Origin: Oscillospiraceae bacterium
GTDB taxonomy: Bacteria; Bacillota; Clostridia; Oscillospirales; Acutalibacteraceae
Direction of reading: 5' to 3'
DNA: 40,915 nt
Assembly (NCBI GenBank): GCA_015066095.1
Contig: SVPC01000016.1
Location: forward strand, 1 to 40,915
The notes below the pieces were generated by a model, which was given only the letters and a program-made list of their open reading frames with translations, did not search any database and had not been told where the DNA came from. A program made the position numbers and the translations under genes. This document shows positions 16,512 through 24,190 of the stretch, one piece after another (position 1 is the stretch's first letter; each line of letters begins with the position of its first letter).

Positions 16512-16934
16512 TTATTTCGCACCTGCTTTTGGACGTTTTGCACCGTATTTTGAACGGCTCTGCATTCTGTTTGCAACACCCTGTGTATCAAGGCTTCCGC
16601 GTACGATATGGTAACGTACACCAGGTAAGTCCTTAACACGGCCGCCACGAATGAGAACAACGCTGTGTTCTTGCAAGTTGTGACCGATACCGGGGATGTA
16701 AGCTGAAACTTCGATACCGTTTGAAAGACGTACTCTGGCAATCTTACGAAGAGCAGAGTTAGGCTTTTTAGGGGTAGAAGTTTTAACTGCAGTGCATACG
16801 CCACGTTTTTGCGGTGAATCGTTATCGGTAAGCTTACGCTTCATAGAGTTGTAGCCCTTCAAAAGAGCAGGAGCTTTAGCTTTCTTTTCGATAGTTTGAC
16901 GACCACTGCGAACCAACTGGTTAAAGGTAGGCAC
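16512..16934 (-). CDS. rpsL: 30S ribosomal protein S12
   Basis: A 140-aa protein. It forms part of the decoding centre and influences accuracy. The decoding loops [11 protein letters not shown] and [11 protein letters not shown] have the wild-type lysines linked to streptomycin sensitivity, so no resistance change is visible at those sites. The length matches Gram-positive S12. AAAGGAGAGA precedes the ATG. It is the first gene of the str operon and has a consensus-like promoter divergent from rex, with a structured leader of about 70 nt. Confidence 0.98.
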   Translation of the reverse strand: MPTFNQLVRSGRQTIEKKAKAPALLKGYNSMKRKLTDNDSPQKRGVCTAVKTSTPKKPNSALRKIARVRLSNGIEVSAYIPGIGHNLQEHSVVLIRGGRVKDLPGVRYHIVRGSLDTQGVANRMQSRSKYGAKRPKAGAK

Positions 16935-16967
16935 TATTCAATCTCTCCTTTCTTTAAAACTATGGAT

Positions 16968-17002
16968 ATTATGTGAAAACATAATTTCGCATAATATTTC
17001 AC
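16968..17002 (-). promoter_or_regulatory. Structured rpsL leader with inverted repeats
   Basis: ATTATGT, GAAA, ACATAAT (16968-16985) is a perfect 7-4-7 inverted repeat. It overlaps a larger imperfect stem of GTGAAA...TTTCAC (16973-17002). Both lie in the transcribed leader of rpsL. They could be an RNA hairpin or a protein operator; the 7-4-7 spacing resembles Rex sites but the sequence does not match the known TTGT...ACAA pattern. Confidence 0.45.
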
Positions 17003-17010
17003 GCTAGAGT

Positions 17011-17039
17011 ATTTTACCATAACATTTCAATAATGTCAA
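17011..17039 (-). promoter_or_regulatory. Promoter of the str operon (rpsL)
   Basis: On the minus strand: TTGACA (17039-17034), 17-nt spacer, TAAAAT (17016-17011). The start site is near 17004. Confidence 0.8.
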
Positions 17040-17071
17040 ACCTTTTTTTGCTTTTTTAAAATATTTTTAGA

Positions 17072-17100
17072 TTGACATTATTTTACTGATAGGTTAAAAT
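17072..17100 (+). promoter_or_regulatory. Promoter of rex
   Basis: TTGACA (17072-17077), 17-nt spacer, TAAAAT (17095-17100). It is divergent from the rpsL promoter and shares the same 11-mer TTGACATTATT over the -35. Confidence 0.8.
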
Positions 17101-17137
17101 AAGTATGCAATTACACATTTGTATATAGGAGAACACA

Positions 17138-17764
17138 ATGGCAGGTATAATTTCAAACTCGGTTATTAAACGTTTACCGAGATATTATAGGTTTTTAGGG
17201 GAACTTCGCGCGGCAGGTATGAGCAAGATTTCTTCGCGTGAACTTTCTGAAAAAATGGGTCTAACGGCCAGTCAGATAAGGCAAGACCTTAACTGTTTCG
17301 GTGGATTTGGTCAACAAGGTTATGGTTATAATATTGACATATTGCAGGAAGAAATTGCATATATTTTAGGTCTTGACAAACCAAAGAGCATTATTTTAAT
17401 TGGTGTAGGTAATTTGGGCCGTGCGGTTACTATGCATATGAATTTTGAATCAAAGGGTTTTCATCTTATTGGTCTTTTTGATTCTAAAGAGTCTATTGTG
17501 GGTCAAATTGTTAAAAACCAGCCGGTTAGAAATATTGATACATTAGACGAGTTTTGCCGTGAAAATTTACCTAAAGCTGCGATTCTTTGTATTCCTAAAG
17601 AAGCGGCAGAAAAGGTTGTAAACCAACTTATGAAATTGGGTGTTAAGAATTTTTGGAATTTTAGTCACTATGATATTGCAGTAAATAACCCCGATGCAAA
17701 GGTGGAGAATGTTCACTTAGGTGACAGTTTAACCCGCCTTTCTTATAAAATGACAAATGGATAA
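17138..17764 (+). CDS. rex: Redox-sensing transcriptional repressor Rex
   Basis: A 208-aa repressor that binds DNA when NAD+ dominates and is released by NADH, controlling fermentation and respiration genes. The N-terminal winged helix (about 1-80) contains the recognition segment LTASQIRQDLNCFG. The Rossmann domain has the NAD-binding loop GVGNLGRA at 89-96. The C-terminal helix used for domain-swapped dimers is present. TAGGAG precedes the ATG. It is a single gene divergent from rpsL and closed by a strong terminator. Its presence fits a fermentative anaerobe. Confidence 0.97.
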   Translation: MAGIISNSVIKRLPRYYRFLGELRAAGMSKISSRELSEKMGLTASQIRQDLNCFGGFGQQGYGYNIDILQEEIAYILGLDKPKSIILIGVGNLGRAVTMHMNFESKGFHLIGLFDSKESIVGQIVKNQPVRNIDTLDEFCRENLPKAAILCIPKEAAEKVVNQLMKLGVKNFWNFSHYDIAVNNPDAKVENVHLGDSLTRLSYKMTNG

Positions 17765-17769
17765 TTTGA

Positions 17770-17787
17770 AATGCGTAATTCATAATT
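17770..17787. repeat. Short dispersed intergenic repeat, copy 1
   Basis: AATGCGTAATTCATAATT, between the rex stop codon and its terminator. It shares the 12-mer AATGCGTAATTC with 31637-31648. Confidence 0.3.
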
Positions 17788-17790
17788 AAA

Positions 17791-17820
17791 GGGCGACCGT
17801 TCGGTCGCCCTTATTTTTTC
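17791..17820. terminator. Terminator between rex and ygiQ
   Basis: GGGCGACCG/CGGTCGCCC with a 2-nt centre, followed on the plus strand by TTATTTTTTC. It serves rex and probably the convergent ygiQ, whose stop codon overlaps the T-rich tail. Confidence 0.87.
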
Positions 17821-19676
17821 TTTTTATGAATGTTGCGGATGGTTTTCTTGGGTTTTTGGAAACTAGCCTTTTGTTCGCGTGGTGGAACGGCAAGACAGTT
17901 TTTGCCTGTGCCTATAAGGTCAAAGCGTTTAGCTTTTTTGAGAGCGGCAAGTACCAATTCGCGGTTTTCGGGTTTGAAATATTGAAGTAATGCTCTTTGC
18001 TCTGATTTTTCCTTAGTCGTTTTGGGAACATATACCTTTTGCATTGTATAGGGGTCGAGTTCGGTATAGAACATACAGGTAGAAACAGTACCCGGTGTAG
18101 GATAAAAATCTTGCACCTGTTCGGGGTGAAGATTATTACGCTTTAAGAAAAGTGAAAGTTCAATAGCATCATTTATAGTGCTACCGGGGTGTGATGACAT
18201 AAGGTAGGGCACTAAATACTGCTTTTTATTTGCCGATTTTGTAAGTTCATAAAAGCGCTTTTCAAACTTTTGGTAAACATTGAAATTTGGTTTACCCATA
18301 TATTTTAAAACATTATTGGAACAATGTTCGGGTGCCACCTTTAACTGACCACTAACATGGTGGGTTATAAGTTCTTTAAAAAAGGTTTCATCACTATCGG
18401 CTATAAGATAGTCGAAGCGTATACCTGAACGGATAAACACCTTTTTTACTTTAGGCAGTTTGCGAAGTTCACGCAAAAGGGTGAGATAGTCGCTATGGTC
18501 TACTTTGACAGCAGGGCACATAGTAGGTGCTAAGCATTTTTTGTCGGCACAAAGTCCATGACTTAATTGTTTGTCACAAGAAGGGAAGCGAAAGTTTGCG
18601 GTAGGGCCGCCAATATCGTGAATATAACCCTTAAAATCAGGCATATTGGTAATTTTTTTAGCTTCTTCTAAAACTGATTTATGGCTTCGTGCAGAGATTT
18701 GTCTGCCTTGGTGGTAAGCCAAAGCACAAAAATTACAAGCGCCGAAGCAACCGCGGTTATGAATTATGGAAAACTTGACTTCGGCAATACCCGGCACGCC
18801 GCCCATGCTTTCATAACTTTGATGATAGTCACGCATAAAGGGCAGGGCATAAACGGCGTCCATTTCTTTTTCGGTGAGTGGCGGCATTGGTGGGTTTTGC
18901 ACCAAAATTTTACTACCATGCTTTTGAATAACAGTTTTGCCACGTGTGGCGTCAGCTTCGGTTTGCTGTATTTTGCAGGATACGGCATAATTCTTTTTGC
19001 CGGCATCTGTAGGTTCTTTTACCGATTCGAATGACGGACATTCTTTGCTGTTCGTAATAGGGATGTAATCTTTAGTGCTAACACAGTAGCAAGTACCTAA
19101 AACATCGTGAATATCGGTTATTTTTTCACCGTCATTTAAACGGTTTGCAATTTCCACAATATGTTTTTCGCCCATACCGTACATCAAAAGGTCGGCAGTA
19201 GAATCAATAAGTATAGATGGTCGTACTTTATCATCCCAATAGTCATAATGTGCAAAACGGCGTAAGGATGCTTCTACACCGCCGATTGCTATTGGTACGC
19301 TGCCGTAAATTTCACGAATTTTTTTACAATAAACAATGGTAGCGCGGTCAGGTCTTGCTCCTGCTTTGCCGCCGGGGGTATAGGCATCGTCACTTCTACG
19401 TTTCTTGGCTGCGGTGTAGTGAGCCACCATAGAGTCAATGTTGCCACCGTTTACTAAAAATGACAAACGTGGCAGGCCGAAACGTTTGTAGTCTTCATCG
19501 CATCGCGGTTGAGGTATAATACAAACTTTGTAACCTGCATTTTCGAGCACACGGGAAATTATTGCAGTACCAAAAGACGGGTGGTCCACATAAGCATCAC
19601 CCGTTACAATTATAAAATCTGCCATATCCCAACCGTAAGAGGTCATTTCTTTTTTAGTTATAGGTAAAAACGGCAT
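17811..19676 (-). CDS. ygiQ: YgiQ-family (UPF0313) radical SAM protein
   Basis: A 621-aa protein with a cobalamin-like N-terminal region and a radical SAM core. The [4Fe-4S] site is CFGACNFC near residue 310, after the family segment [15 protein letters not shown]. Other family motifs are [11 protein letters not shown] at the start, [18 protein letters not shown] and [14 protein letters not shown]. The reaction is unknown. I chose the ATG complementary to 19674-19676 because a GGGGG ribosome binding site precedes it; an upstream in-frame ATG would add 13 residues. The Lys-rich tail is usual. A candidate promoter lies at 19706-19734. It is a single gene. Confidence 0.93.
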   Translation of the reverse strand: MPFLPITKKEMTSYGWDMADFIIVTGDAYVDHPSFGTAIISRVLENAGYKVCIIPQPRCDEDYKRFGLPRLSFLVNGGNIDSMVAHYTAAKKRRSDDAYTPGGKAGARPDRATIVYCKKIREIYGSVPIAIGGVEASLRRFAHYDYWDDKVRPSILIDSTADLLMYGMGEKHIVEIANRLNDGEKITDIHDVLGTCYCVSTKDYIPITNSKECPSFESVKEPTDAGKKNYAVSCKIQQTEADATRGKTVIQKHGSKILVQNPPMPPLTEKEMDAVYALPFMRDYHQSYESMGGVPGIAEVKFSIIHNRGCFGACNFCALAYHQGRQISARSHKSVLEEAKKITNMPDFKGYIHDIGGPTANFRFPSCDKQLSHGLCADKKCLAPTMCPAVKVDHSDYLTLLRELRKLPKVKKVFIRSGIRFDYLIADSDETFFKELITHHVSGQLKVAPEHCSNNVLKYMGKPNFNVYQKFEKRFYELTKSANKKQYLVPYLMSSHPGSTINDAIELSLFLKRNNLHPEQVQDFYPTPGTVSTCMFYTELDPYTMQKVYVPKTTKEKSEQRALLQYFKPENRELVLAALKKAKRFDLIGTGKNCLAVPPREQKASFQKPKKTIRNIHKKKK

Positions 19677-19705
19677 AATTACCCCCTGTAAATCTATATA
19701 AATTA

Positions 19706-19734
19706 AGTATAACATAAAAAATCTCTTTACACAA
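19706..19734 (-). promoter_or_regulatory. Candidate promoter of ygiQ
   Basis: On the minus strand: TTGTGT (19734-19729), 17-nt spacer, TATACT (19711-19706). The -10 is good and the -35 is weak. Confidence 0.4.
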
Positions 19735-19740
19735 GGAGTA

Positions 19741-19932
19741 ATGAAATTGACTTTTTTTGATTGGTTTTACAAGGTGCTGATAATACAAACAATATGTGTT
19801 TTAATAATTTTGGCGGGTGTTATGACGATAAAATATTTTTTTAAAAACCAGTTTTTAAAGGTGACAGAATTTTATAAAGGAAATATAATGGCAGATACAT
19901 ATATAGCCGAGGTGATAGGAGATGAGATTTAA
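19741..19932 (+). CDS. Small single-pass membrane protein upstream of the M50 protease
   Basis: A 63-aa protein with one hydrophobic segment (about residues 11-33) followed by about 30 polar residues ([19 protein letters not shown]). I do not recognise a family by sequence. Its place, overlapping an M50 protease gene by 11 nt, is that of spoIVFA in sporulating Firmicutes. SpoIVFA-type proteins have one TM helix and then an M23-like domain, which is missing here. The start is uncertain: AGGAG (19734-19738) is only 2 nt from the ATG but 8 nt from an in-frame TTG at 19747, which would remove two residues. A role as a minimal partner of the protease is inference only. Confidence 0.7.
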   Translation: MKLTFFDWFYKVLIIQTICVLIILAGVMTIKYFFKNQFLKVTEFYKGNIMADTYIAEVIGDEI

Positions 19933-20515
19933 ACTTTTTGGTACGGAAGTTTATATTTCATTTCTTTTTATGGGGGTTATAACCCTTATGCTTTGTTTTG
20001 ATAAAACAGGGTTTATTCTGCCTACGCTTTTCGCGGTGTTTATACACGAATTTGGGCATTTATTTATGATGTGGGTTGTAGGTCAAACGCCTAAAAGAAT
20101 AAGGCTTATACCTGCATCAGTGCAGATAGTATCATCTTTTTCGAGCGGTTATAAAAAAGATATCTTGGTGGCACTTTCGGGACCTGTGGTAAATTTTGTG
20201 TTTTTCGGTGTGTTTTATTATAACTATGCTTGTTTTGGCAATAAAACCACATTGTTTTTTTCGGTATTGAATTTGATAATTGGTATATTTAATTTAATGC
20301 CTGTTAGGGGTTTAGATGGAGGCACGGTTGTTTTTAGTGTTTTAAGCAGATTTTGGTCACCCGATAAAGCCTTAAGGTGTTTACGCCGGTTGACTTTTGG
20401 CTTGGGAATATTTGCTTTGGTCGGTGCGGTAATTCTTTCACTAAACGGAAGATTTAACACATCACTTTACATAATGGCACTCTATTTAATAATAACGGCG
20501 CTTATAAAAACATAA
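19922..20515 (+). CDS. M50 site-2 protease, SpoIVFB-like
   Basis: A 197-aa polytopic membrane metalloprotease. The zinc motif HEFGH is at 42-46, and the third zinc ligand lies in NLMPVRGLDGG (124-134). The order of helices and short length match SpoIVFB-type intramembrane proteases rather than RseP; there is no PDZ domain and no C-terminal CBS domain. In Bacillus, SpoIVFB processes pro-sigma-K. Here the substrate is unknown and no sigma gene is near. The GAGGTGAT ribosome binding site lies in the overlapping upstream small gene, so the pair is probably translationally coupled. Confidence 0.85.
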   Translation: MRFKLFGTEVYISFLFMGVITLMLCFDKTGFILPTLFAVFIHEFGHLFMMWVVGQTPKRIRLIPASVQIVSSFSSGYKKDILVALSGPVVNFVFFGVFYYNYACFGNKTTLFFSVLNLIIGIFNLMPVRGLDGGTVVFSVLSRFWSPDKALRCLRRLTFGLGIFALVGAVILSLNGRFNTSLYIMALYLIITALIKT

Positions 20516-20538
20516 AAGCCAAGCAATGCTTGGCTTTT
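20514..20538. terminator. Bidirectional terminator between the M50 protease and beta-helix genes
   Basis: AAAAGCCAAGCA and TGCTTGGCTTTT form a perfect palindrome around one base, between the two convergent stop codons. Confidence 0.85.
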
Positions 20539-20541
20539 AAT

Positions 20542-21993
20542 TTAGTCTTCATCCCAATGGATATCTGCGCCTTGTTCAAATAATGTAAACATTTCGCGTA
20601 GTTCTTGCTCGTTTTTAGCAAAACGGCGGTCGTAAGGTTGGTCTGTTTCTGTTTGAAGACCTTGCAGGCAAGGTTCTAATGTGCGATATGCACTTTTTAT
20701 GTAAAGACGTGAGCCCGATGCGTGAATGTTCTTTCTTTGGTCGGGATGAATATTCCAGTTAATGGTTTGCCTTGCAGGGCAGTCCATAAGGTTATTGGTA
20801 AAATAAGTACTGCGAAGGTCGCATGAATTATCGCTCACACGGCTTGTTACTGCGCGCACACAACCTTCTATACCACGTACACCGCCGTCATTTGTACGGG
20901 TGCCCCAACCCATACTGGTAAAGCGCATGATATTATTTTCCATACGGAAGTTTTCAACTGGGAAATTGTAGCCTACAAAAAATTCTATGTCGCAGTTGTT
21001 GTATTCAAAAAGATTTTCACGATAGGAAATATCAATATACTCAATGCCGGACTGACCATATTTACCAAAGTTACCTTGCCAGGTAAGAGCGGTATCGTAT
21101 GTCTGATAGAACCAGCAATTTTCCACCTTTGAATTTTTGGCACCTGCCCAGAATTCTATGGCATTACCATAGCGTACGCGGTCATTAAACCATGTACCGC
21201 CCAAGAAACCGAATTCACAGTTAGTGATGTTGATGTTGCCTTCGGTATCGGGTGCGTGGATAGCAAAACTTGCTGAGTATTTAAAGCAAATGTTATCTAT
21301 GGTGACATCCTTGGAACTAAGCAATCGAACTAGCTTTATGTTAGGCATAATTTCGATATCGTGGTATGTATCACTCGGTTTGCCGCTGTTACAGTACATA
21401 TAAAATGCATTGTTTTCAAGGTCGTGGCAGTAGTCACCGTTTTCTTGGAGACCCTCTATCATTTTGGCTTTTTTCAGTACACCTATTATCATACCGTAGT
21501 CAAGCACCAGACCGCCGGCTTCGGGATAGGGGAAATCTATTTTCCAAATATTGGGTTTTATTTCTTCCCAAGTATCATTTTTAGCAAAGTTTTCGGGTGA
21601 GCCGAAAATTTGCGGTTTAACGCCTTCGCCGTAAGAACCATATGTTATGCCGTCGGGCGGGAGAATTTCTGCAGCAAAACGGAAGGTATCACCGCGTTTA
21701 AAGAGAATAGCGTCGCCATGTTTTAAATCGAGTGCGTTTATACCGTCAAGTGTTTTTATAGCGCTTTCGGGTGATTTACCGTCATTTTTATCGTCGCCGT
21801 CGACCGAAACATAATATTTAGTACCTTTAATTTCATAAATTTCTTCGGTGTTGGGGGCGTTTAATATTTTCGCACGTAAAGCATCTGCTTCTTCTTCGCA
21901 ATAACCCGTGGCAGGATTACCATAATTTGCACGAAGCTTTGCAAGTGCTATTTCATTGGTTTTTTCAATGTTTATAATGTTTGGATTTTTCAT
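20542..21993 (-). CDS. Right-handed parallel beta-helix protein without signal peptide
   Basis: A 483-aa protein. After a helical leader of about 55 residues comes KYYVSVDGDDKNDGKSPESA, the typical entry of carbohydrate-active beta-helix proteins (pectate-lyase-like/DUF1565 type). Repeated NCWF, NNIM and NNLM turns (residues about 225-420) indicate beta-helix rungs. Such folds usually belong to secreted polysaccharide lyases or glycosidases, but no signal peptide or anchor is visible here, so the protein seems cytoplasmic. The substrate is unknown and there are no neighbouring carbohydrate genes. AAAGGG precedes the ATG. It has its own strong promoter and is monocistronic. Confidence 0.8.
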   Translation of the reverse strand: MKNPNIINIEKTNEIALAKLRANYGNPATGYCEEEADALRAKILNAPNTEEIYEIKGTKYYVSVDGDDKNDGKSPESAIKTLDGINALDLKHGDAILFKRGDTFRFAAEILPPDGITYGSYGEGVKPQIFGSPENFAKNDTWEEIKPNIWKIDFPYPEAGGLVLDYGMIIGVLKKAKMIEGLQENGDYCHDLENNAFYMYCNSGKPSDTYHDIEIMPNIKLVRLLSSKDVTIDNICFKYSASFAIHAPDTEGNINITNCEFGFLGGTWFNDRVRYGNAIEFWAGAKNSKVENCWFYQTYDTALTWQGNFGKYGQSGIEYIDISYRENLFEYNNCDIEFFVGYNFPVENFRMENNIMRFTSMGWGTRTNDGGVRGIEGCVRAVTSRVSDNSCDLRSTYFTNNLMDCPARQTINWNIHPDQRKNIHASGSRLYIKSAYRTLEPCLQGLQTETDQPYDRRFAKNEQELREMFTLFEQGADIHWDED

Positions 21994-22022
21994 AAAATCA
22001 GCCCTTTCAGCACTTTTTTTGC

Positions 22023-22051
22023 ATTATATCACACGCTCGTTTTAATTGCAA
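22023..22051 (-). promoter_or_regulatory. Promoter of the beta-helix gene
   Basis: On the minus strand: TTGCAA (22051-22046), 17-nt spacer, extended TGA-TATAAT (22028-22023). Confidence 0.7.
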
Positions 22052-22116
22052 GTAAAAATGGGTAATAAATGAAAAATATATTATAAGTATAAATTACATT
22101 GTATAATCTGAATTAT

Positions 22117-22145
22117 TTGACATATAGAGTATTTTTGGTTATAAT
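22117..22145 (+). promoter_or_regulatory. Consensus promoter just upstream of dus (predicted leaderless transcript)
   Basis: TTGACA (22117-22122), 17-nt spacer, TATAAT (22140-22145), a perfect match. The normal start distance of 6-8 nt lands on or next to the A of ATG 22153. An alternative ATG at 22144 lies inside the -10. Confidence 0.8.
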
Positions 22146-22152
22146 GCATTTT

Positions 22153-23121
22153 ATGAAGATAGGAAATATTGAAATCAAAGGTTTTGCTGCTCTCGCTCCT
22201 ATGGCAGGTGTTGCTGATAGGGCTATGAGAGAAATATGTATAAGTCACGGTGCCGGGTTTACTGTTGGTGAACTAACAAGTTCTAAAGGTGTATCATTGG
22301 GTGATAAAAAATCTTTTGAACTGCTTTGTTGTTCACAAGCCGAAAAACCTACCGCTTCTCAACTTTTTGGCCGTGACCCCGAAACAATGGCTATTGCCGC
22401 TAAAACCGCCTTGCAGTTTGAGCCTGACTTTATTGATATAAATATGGGTTGCCCTGCGCCTAAAGTGGCGGGAAATCTTTGCGGAAGCGCACTTATGCGA
22501 GATGAAAAATTAGCTGAAAGTATAGTAAAAGCAGTAGTGGGAGCGGTGGATATTCCGGTGACTGTTAAAATGCGTACAGGATGGGATAGTGAAAACCTGA
22601 ATGCGCCCGAATTGGCAAAGCGTTGTGAAAATGCGGGTGCTTCGATGATAACGGTTCACGGCAGAACGCGTAAGCAGATGTACGCACCACCTGTTGATTA
22701 TGAAACTATTGCTAAGGTGAAAAAAGCGGTAAAAATTCCTGTGGTTGCAAACGGTGATATTGTAGACGGCAAAACCGCAAAAAAGGTTTATGAACTTACA
22801 GGTTGCGACTATGTTATGGTGGGACGTGCGGCACAGGGAAACCCCTTTATTTTTAAACAAATAAATGCTTTTATGGAAAATAGGGGATATGTACCGCCCA
22901 CTTTGGAAGAAAAGTTTGCGGTTTTGCTTAAACAGGTAGAACTTATGAAAAAATATAAGCCTGAACGAGTAGCTATTCTTGAATCGCGAAAGCATACCGC
23001 TTGGTATATGACAGGGCTTAAAGGGGCGGCAAATATTCGTCGGATGTGCGGTGAAATATCAAGTGAGGATGATATAAAGAGAATTATCGAATTTGCACTT
23101 GAACAAAATAAAGATTTGTGA
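22153..23121 (+). CDS. dus: tRNA-dihydrouridine synthase (DusB family)
   Basis: A 322-aa FMN enzyme that reduces uridine to dihydrouridine in tRNA. Conserved segments are LAPMAGVADRAMR, INMGCPAPKV with the catalytic Cys100, MRTGWD, VHGRTRKQMY, ANGDI and GRAAQGNPF. The C-terminal helical tRNA-binding domain is complete. I place the start at ATG 22153, since family members begin MKIGN directly before the core. The earlier in-frame ATGs at 22099 and 22144 fall in or upstream of the promoter. No Shine-Dalgarno is seen, consistent with leaderless translation. It is followed after 30 nt by yebC. Confidence 0.94.
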   Translation: MKIGNIEIKGFAALAPMAGVADRAMREICISHGAGFTVGELTSSKGVSLGDKKSFELLCCSQAEKPTASQLFGRDPETMAIAAKTALQFEPDFIDINMGCPAPKVAGNLCGSALMRDEKLAESIVKAVVGAVDIPVTVKMRTGWDSENLNAPELAKRCENAGASMITVHGRTRKQMYAPPVDYETIAKVKKAVKIPVVANGDIVDGKTAKKVYELTGCDYVMVGRAAQGNPFIFKQINAFMENRGYVPPTLEEKFAVLLKQVELMKKYKPERVAILESRKHTAWYMTGLKGAANIRRMCGEISSEDDIKRIIEFALEQNKDL

Positions 23122-23151
23122 TAAAATTGTGTGGTTGAAAGGAATGATATT

Positions 23152-23883
23152 ATGTCAGGACATAGTAAATGGAGTAATATTAAGCGTAAAAAGGAAAAAA
23201 CCGACGCTGCAAAAGCCAAGGTTTTCACTAAAATAGGTAGAGAAATTGCCGTTGTTGTAAAACAGGGCGGCGCTAACCCCAACGAAAACAGTAAGTTAAA
23301 AGATGTAATTGCCAAGGCAAAGGCCGCCAATGTGCCTAATGATAATATTGAAAGAATTATTAAAAAGGCGGCAGGCGAGGGCGACAATACTAACTATGAA
23401 GAATTGGTGTATGAAGGTTACGGTCCTTGCGGTGTAGCAGTTGTGGTTGAAACGCTTACCGACAACCGCAATCGTACTGCAGGTGAAATGCGTCACTATT
23501 TTGATAAGTGCGGCGGTAATCTCGGTCAATCGGGTTCGGTAACATTTATGTTTGACCGTAAGGGTATGATTGTTATTGAAGCAGACGGCTTGGAAGAAGA
23601 TGCAGTTATGGAAGACGCGTTGGAAGCCGGTGCAGATGATTTTGAGTTTGACGGTGAAATTTTTGAAATTTCGACCGAGCCTAACGATTTAGGCGCTGTG
23701 CGCGACGCATTGGAAGAAAAGGGCTATAATTTCATTTCTGCCGAAGTGGCTTATGTACCGCAGACAATGTCTACTATAGACGACCCTGACATGGTAGTGA
23801 AAATGGAAAAACTTATAGATATGCTTGAAGAAAATGATGATGTTCAGGCAGTATGGCACAACTGGGAAATGCCCGAAGAATAA
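23152..23883 (+). CDS. yebC: YebC/PmpR-family regulatory protein (TACO1 family)
   Basis: A 243-aa protein that begins MSGHSKWSNIKRKKEKTDAAK, the family hallmark. It has the three-domain architecture usual for YebC and the segment EGYGPCGVAVVVE. Members have been described as transcription regulators and, more recently, as ribosome-associated factors that help polyproline translation. The ATG at 23152 follows AAAGGA; a longer in-frame start is rejected. It is co-transcribed with dus and closed by a terminator before the rpoB promoter. Its presence in the same window as EF-P may be coincidence. Confidence 0.95.
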   Translation: MSGHSKWSNIKRKKEKTDAAKAKVFTKIGREIAVVVKQGGANPNENSKLKDVIAKAKAANVPNDNIERIIKKAAGEGDNTNYEELVYEGYGPCGVAVVVETLTDNRNRTAGEMRHYFDKCGGNLGQSGSVTFMFDRKGMIVIEADGLEEDAVMEDALEAGADDFEFDGEIFEISTEPNDLGAVRDALEEKGYNFISAEVAYVPQTMSTIDDPDMVVKMEKLIDMLEENDDVQAVWHNWEMPEE

Positions 23884-23910
23884 GTTTTAGCAAATAAGAA
23901 TATATCAAAG

Positions 23911-23940
23911 GACCTTATCGTAGTATAAGGTCTTTTTTTA
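23911..23940 (+). terminator. Terminator of dus-yebC
   Basis: GACCTTAT pairs with ATAAGGTC across CGTAGT, followed by seven T. It separates yebC from rpoBC. Confidence 0.9.
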
Positions 23941-23988
23941 TTTCGAACGCGAAATGAAAAATATTTTTTGAAAACTGGAAAAAAGTGC

Positions 23989-24017
23989 TTGACAATATTG
24001 ATTTTTTGGTATAAAAT
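23989..24017 (+). promoter_or_regulatory. Promoter of rpoBC
   Basis: TTGACA (23989-23994), 17-nt spacer, TAAAAT (24012-24017). The start site would be near 24024, giving a leader of about 145 nt that contains an upstream ORF (24068-24190) and a small hairpin GCGATA/TATCGT at 24121-24139. Confidence 0.8.
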
Positions 24018-24067
24018 TATAAATTACCAATGATGATGGGGTATTGTGCGTTATTTGGAGAAATTTA

Positions 24068-24190
24068 ATGCGAAAATTGCCTAAATTTTGTGCAAAAAGC
24101 CCATTATTTATGTTCCTATTGCGATATGTTTACTATCGTAAAATTTTCAGAGGAGTGATTGAATACCTATGGAATCAACTTCAATGGTAA
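24068..24190 (+). CDS. Upstream ORF / possible leader peptide of rpoB (40 aa)
   Basis: An ATG at 24068 follows GGAG (24057-24060) at an ideal 7-nt spacing and opens a frame of 40 codons ending in TAA at 24188-24190. It overlaps the first 22 nt of rpoB in another frame. The peptide begins [18 protein letters not shown], is basic with a short hydrophobic middle, and ends YLWNQLQW. It matches no family I know. It lies fully downstream of the rpoB promoter, so it is on the rpoB mRNA. It could be a translated leader coupled to rpoB, or a chance frame; conservation would decide. rpoB's own AGGAG lies inside it. Confidence 0.45.
   Translation: MRKLPKFCAKSPLFMFLLRYVYYRKIFRGVIEYLWNQLQW

Noticed and set aside
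22510-23387. Minus-strand open frames opposite dus and yebC
   Set aside because: They overlap conserved genes on the other strand and have no ribosome binding sites or known motifs.
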